DNA of 8,842 nucleotides, from positions 1 through 8,842 of the forward strand of contig JAEUKU010000086.1 of assembly GCA_016794075.1 (NCBI GenBank), read 5' to 3'. The translations under genes were made by a program, and so were the position numbers. This DNA comes from Rhodospirillaceae bacterium. Its GTDB lineage: Bacteria > Pseudomonadota > Alphaproteobacteria > Dongiales > Dongiaceae. Positions 6,096 to 8,842 of this stretch are shown here, one piece after another (position 1 is the stretch's first letter; every line of letters begins with the position of its first letter). The notes beneath the pieces are model-generated. The model was not told the origin of the DNA. It worked only from the letters and a program-made list of their open reading frames with translations, and searched no databases.

Positions 6096-6124
6096 AATCG
6101 CGCCGGGAGCGCCGAAATAGGTGA

Positions 6125-7420
6125 TTATTCCGCCGCGCTCTGCTGCGGCGCCAAGTCGTGCCGCGGGCCCGGATCCTGCTGCGTGGCCAGCCAGATCTTC
6201 GGCCCGCTGCGAAAGACATAGCGGTTCCGCCCGGCCTTCTTGGCTTCGTACATGCGCGCATCGGCGCACTCGACCAGGGCGGCAAGGGTGTCGATGCCGT
6301 CCGCCTGGCGCTCGGCGATGCCGATCGAGGCGGTGATCGGCCGGTAATCAGGGCGCAGCCCGAGGCCGAGCTTGGCCAGGCGCAGCACGGCGACCTCGGC
6401 ATTCGCCAGATCGGCGCCGGGCAGGCCGACGACGAATTCCTCGCCGCCCCAGCGGATCGTCACGTCCTGATGGCGGAAGGCGCGGGCGATCTGGGTCGCG
6501 ACCGTGCGCAGCACCGCGTCGCCGGCATCGTGGCCGAACGCGTCATTGACCGACTTGAAGCGGTCGATGTCGATGAAGAGCATGGCGAAGGCCAGATCGT
6601 GGCGCATGGCATAGGCGAACTGGTTCTCGAGGATCTCTTCCCCGGTGCCGCGCACCAGCAGGTTGGTGAGGGCGTCGCGTGTGGCCTCTTCCGTCAGGCG
6701 CAGCAGGAAGCGCAGCTGGCTCAACCCCGCCAGATGCGCCCAGAAGGCGATGACGAACAGGCGCCACAGCGTCTGGCCCGTGGATTGGCCGGCGAGGAAT
6801 TCCGGCCAGACCCAGACCCCGATGGCGGCGCTGCCCACCACCATCGTCGCCGGCAGCAGCGCCTCGAGGATCGTCAGCGGAAAAATGGCGAGCGCGGCGG
6901 CGACGACGAAGGGAAGATAAAAATAGGTCGTGGTGATCGGGATCGGCCCGTGCAGGCCGGCCACGCTCAGCACCGCGTTGGTATAGAGAAAGAAGGCGAG
7001 CGGCACGGCGATCAGCAGCGCCACCTCGATTGCGGCACCCCCGATCAGGCACAGCCGGCGCGGCCGCAGCGCCAGCAGCAGGAAGGCGGGCGTCGCCGCC
7101 ACGCGACCCCAGGCGATCTCGCCCCAATAGGGCCAGGGCAGGGTGAGCGCATCGACCACGATCCACAGCAGCGAGGCCGGTACCAGCACCGCCGCCAGCA
7201 GGCGCACGCGATGCACGATCAGGTCGTCACGCTCGTGCGCGACCGCGGCCATGTGGCCGCGCGCGCGCCAAAGCTGGGCGAGGTCGCCCGGCTGCACGCG
7301 GATCAGGGCGGCCAGCCCCGCAACCGCGTCGGCGAACCGGACTCCGGGGGTCGACCTCGTTGGCGCCGCTGCCTCGTGCGCGGCGGTGTCAGCTTCGGCG
7401 GGGTGCCGCGGCGGCTGCAT
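6125..7420 (-). CDS. Membrane-bound GGDEF diguanylate cyclase
   Basis: This encodes a 431-residue inner-membrane enzyme predicted to make cyclic di-GMP from two GTP. About six hydrophobic segments lie between residues 72 and 240 (for example LLAAVLVPASLLWIVV and IEVALLIAVPLAFFL). A C-terminal GGDEF domain follows at about 247-405. The active site is intact: RWGGEEF at 323-329, metal-binding FIDIDRFKSVND at 282-293 and FGHDAGD at 295-301. The RHQD at 316-319, five residues before GGEEF, is a canonical RxxD inhibitory I-site, so product feedback is expected. The usual LTGLxNRR motif is degenerate (LTNLLVRG). No PAS, GAF or EAL domain is present. I chose ATG 7420 because GGAG lies 4 nt upstream. 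The in-frame ATG 7492 has no good site and would add 24 mostly arginine-rich residues. Confidence 0.92.
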   Translation of the reverse strand: MQPPRHPAEADTAAHEAAAPTRSTPGVRFADAVAGLAALIRVQPGDLAQLWRARGHMAAVAHERDDLIVHRVRLLAAVLVPASLLWIVVDALTLPWPYWGEIAWGRVAATPAFLLLALRPRRLCLIGGAAIEVALLIAVPLAFFLYTNAVLSVAGLHGPIPITTTYFYLPFVVAAALAIFPLTILEALLPATMVVGSAAIGVWVWPEFLAGQSTGQTLWRLFVIAFWAHLAGLSQLRFLLRLTEEATRDALTNLLVRGTGEEILENQFAYAMRHDLAFAMLFIDIDRFKSVNDAFGHDAGDAVLRTVATQIARAFRHQDVTIRWGGEEFVVGLPGADLANAEVAVLRLAKLGLGLRPDYRPITASIGIAERQADGIDTLAALVECADARMYEAKKAGRNRYVFRSGPKIWLATQQDPGPRHDLAPQQSAAE

Positions 7421-7503
7421 CCTGCTCCATCTCTGCCCGCGGGAAATCCGCCTTGGCCGTCTTCGGCGCGGCGCGCGGGTCTTGGCCGGCATCGTGCCAG
7501 CTC

Positions 7504-7520
7504 AGGATTAATGTAGGATT
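7504..7520. repeat. Direct repeat AGGATT spaced by one helical turn
   Basis: AGGATT occurs twice with starts 11 bp apart (7504 and 7515) in an A/T-richer patch, 84-100 bp before the preferred start of the cyclase gene. Direct half-sites one turn apart are a common layout for response-regulator binding. With only two copies this is suggestive at most. Confidence 0.25.
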
Positions 7521-7598
7521 TGCGGCTGGCCGGTCCGCGGCGGCATTCAGCCTCACCTGAGGGTGCAAAAGGATAGGTGCGACAGGCTGCCGGGCGTC

Positions 7599-7615
7599 GC
7601 GTTTTACGAAAATGC
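7599..7615. repeat. Imperfect inverted repeat GCGTTTT-ACG-AAAATGC upstream of comM
   Basis: The 7-nt arms (7599-7605 and 7609-7615) match at six of seven positions around a 3-nt spacer. The element lies 95 bp before the comM ATG and is flanked by direct GCGTCG copies (7594-7599 and 7614-7619). It is unusually A/T-rich in its core for this DNA. It may be an operator for comM or for the divergent cyclase gene. Confidence 0.3.
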
Positions 7616-7709
7616 GTCGGATCCCGCCCCGTCTTGCGCCCGCAACCTGGAATTGCCATCATCCGTGCCGGCTTCAACTCGCTCGGCTCGGGGGCTCGGC
7701 GCAGAATCA

Positions 7710-8842
7710 ATGGTCGCGCGCATCCGCACCGTCGCCTTCCAGGGCGTCGAGGTCCTCGGCATCGACGTGCAGGTGCAGGTCGCCGGCGGCCTGCCGGCCT
7801 TCGTCGTCGTCGGCCTGGCCGACAAGGCGGTGGGCGAAAGCCGCGAACGCGTGCGCGCGGCGCTGACCGCCATCGGCCTGGCGCTGCCGCCCAAGCGCAT
7901 CGTCGTCAACCTCGCCCCCGCCGACCTCGCCAAGGAGGGCACGCATTACGACCTGCCGATCGCGCTCGGCCTGCTCGTCGCCATCGGCGCGATCAACGGC
8001 GAGGATCTGGCGCGCTACGTGTGCCTGGGCGAGCTCGGCCTCGATGGCTCGATCGCACCCGTGGCCGGCGTGCTGCCGGCGGCGATCTTCGCGGCATCGC
8101 AGGGCGCCGGCCTGATCTGCCCGGAAAGACAAGGGGGCGAGGCGGCCTGGGCCGGCGAGATCGACGTGCTGGCGCCCGGCAACCTCATCGCCCTGATCAA
8201 CCACTTCAAGGGCACGCAGCTGCTCTCAGGCCCGAAGCCGCTGCTGGCCGAGGAAAGCGGGCTCTATCCCGACCTCAAGGACATCAAGGGCCAGGAAAGC
8301 GCCAAGCGCGCCTTGGAGATCGCCGCGGCCGGCGGCCACAACCTGCTGATGATCGGCCCGCCCGGCTCCGGCAAGTCGATGCTGGCCGCGCGCCTGCCGG
8401 GATTGCTGCCGCCGCTCGACCCGGCCGAGGCGCTCGAGGTCAGCATGGTGCATTCGCTGGCCGGGCAATTGCCGGAGGGCAGGCTGAAGCGCCTGCGCCC
8501 CTTTCGCGACCCGCATCATTCCGCCTCGCTGCCCGCGCTGGTCGGCGGCGGCCAGCGGGCGAAGCCGGGCGAGGTCTCGCTCGCGCATCTCGGCGTGCTG
8601 TTCCTGGACGAGCTACCGGAGTTCCAGCGCGCCACCCTGGAAGCGCTGCGGCAGCCGCTGGAATCGGGCCGCGTTTCCATCGCCCGCGCCAACGCCCATG
8701 TCACCTACCCCTCGCGCATCCAGCTGGTGGCGGCGATGAATCCGTGCCCCTGCGGCCACCTGGACGATGCCGCGCTGGCGTGCGGCCGGGCGCCCCGCTG
8801 CGCGCAGGATTACCAGGCGAAGATCTCCGGCCCGCTCTTCGA
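7710..8842 (+). CDS. comM: ComM/YifB family AAA+ ATPase (Mg-chelatase-like), N-terminal part (cut by window edge)
   Basis: This encodes the first 377 residues of a protein of about 500. The family forms hexameric rings; ComM has been shown to act as a helicase promoting branch migration when incoming DNA integrates during natural transformation. An N-terminal ChlI/Lon-like domain covers about 20-165 (GLPAFVVVGLADKAVGESRERV, then NLAPADLAKEGTHYDLPIALG). The AAA+ core follows, with Walker A GPPGSGKS at 216-223, the RPFRDPHHSAS motif at 263-273 and Walker B GVLFLDELPEF at 295-305. A cysteine cluster (C346, C348, C358, C364) after AAMN is typical of non-enterobacterial members and may bind metal. 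ATG 7710 fits the family N-terminus (MVARIRTVAFQGVE); its ribosome binding site is weak. The window ends inside the gene, which is open to the last base. Confidence 0.95.
   Translation, partial: MVARIRTVAFQGVEVLGIDVQVQVAGGLPAFVVVGLADKAVGESRERVRAALTAIGLALPPKRIVVNLAPADLAKEGTHYDLPIALGLLVAIGAINGEDLARYVCLGELGLDGSIAPVAGVLPAAIFAASQGAGLICPERQGGEAAWAGEIDVLAPGNLIALINHFKGTQLLSGPKPLLAEESGLYPDLKDIKGQESAKRALEIAAAGGHNLLMIGPPGSGKSMLAARLPGLLPPLDPAEALEVSMVHSLAGQLPEGRLKRLRPFRDPHHSASLPALVGGGQRAKPGEVSLAHLGVLFLDELPEFQRATLEALRQPLESGRVSIARANAHVTYPSRIQLVAAMNPCPCGHLDDAALACGRAPRCAQDYQAKISGPLF

Larger units (their letters stand above)
7421..7709. promoter_or_regulatory. Divergent intergenic region between the diguanylate cyclase and comM genes
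   Basis: This 289-bp gap must hold the promoters of both divergent genes if each has its own. It contains three small symmetric elements: direct repeats of AGGATT at 7504-7509 and 7515-7520, an inverted repeat CCTCA-CC-TGAGG at 7551-7562, and an imperfect inverted repeat at 7599-7615. I could not find a -35/-10 pair that I would defend. No short gene is convincing here. Confidence 0.4.

Noticed and set aside
3231..6221. A 996-codon open frame on the plus strand, antisense to the LAL regulator
   Set aside because: It is a by-product of extreme third-position G/C in the opposite gene. Its translation is low-complexity, rich in Arg, Ala, Gly and Gln, with no recognisable domain, and the minus-strand frame has clear Walker and LuxR motifs.
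7420..7492. N-terminal extension of the diguanylate cyclase from ATG 7492
   Set aside because: The 24 extra residues are arginine-rich and unlike a membrane protein N-terminus. The ATG lacks a ribosome binding site, while ATG 7420 has GGAG close upstream.
7493..7499. TGGCACG on the minus strand, identical to a sigma-54 -24 element, just before the alternative cyclase start
   Set aside because: The required TTGC-type -12 element is missing at the correct spacing (CGGCC follows instead).
6158..7516. A 452-codon plus-strand open frame antisense to the diguanylate cyclase
   Set aside because: It is a shadow frame: Arg/Gly/Gln-rich with no domain, while the minus strand encodes an intact GGEEF protein.

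Overview
This window looks like chromosomal DNA from a GC-rich alphaproteobacterium, probably a soil- or plant-associated member near the Rhodospirillales or Rhizobiales. That placement rests on strong G/C third-position bias, an acdS/acdR pair close in sequence to the rhizobial type, a DUF1127 small protein, and alphaproteobacterial-looking ComM and GGDEF proteins. It is an inference from family resemblance, not from a marker gene. I see no rRNA, tRNA, CRISPR array, insertion sequence, phage gene or origin. The longest stretch without a gene is about 290 bases.

Layout. At the left edge (1-428, minus) is the N-terminal part of ACC deaminase (acdS). It is divergent from its likely Lrp-type regulator acdR (562-1053, plus). 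A perfect 5-3-5 inverted repeat at 522-534 lies in the shared 133-bp gap and is the best operator candidate in the window. Two further plus-strand genes follow: a DUF1203 protein (1125-1586) and a half-size EamA-type membrane protein (1668-2105).

The strand then switches. Reading leftwards from 7420 are: a membrane diguanylate cyclase (7420-6125); a large ATP-binding LuxR-type regulator, LAL/MalT-like (5948-3312); a DUF4242 protein (3226-2951); a GNAT acetyltransferase (2875-2357); and a 69-residue DUF1127 protein (2357-2148). The last two share one base in a TGATG stop/start overlap, so they are probably translationally coupled. At the right edge, divergent from the cyclase gene, is the first part of comM/yifB (7710-8842, plus), an AAA+ ATPase linked to natural transformation.

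How they work together. acdS and acdR form a known functional unit for degrading ACC, the plant ethylene precursor. The LAL regulator, DUF4242, GNAT and DUF1127 genes run co-directionally with short gaps and could be one operon or a regulator with its target. However, GC-rich hairpins without U-tracts sit in both gaps that separate these genes (3247-3265 and 2893-2918) and near the ends of several other genes. These hairpins may be weak terminators or mRNA-processing sites that divide the group. No clearly new defence, toxin or mobile system is visible. The points most worth a second look are the acdR operator, the GNAT-DUF1127 coupling, the recurrent gene-end hairpins, and the LAL regulator next to DUF4242.
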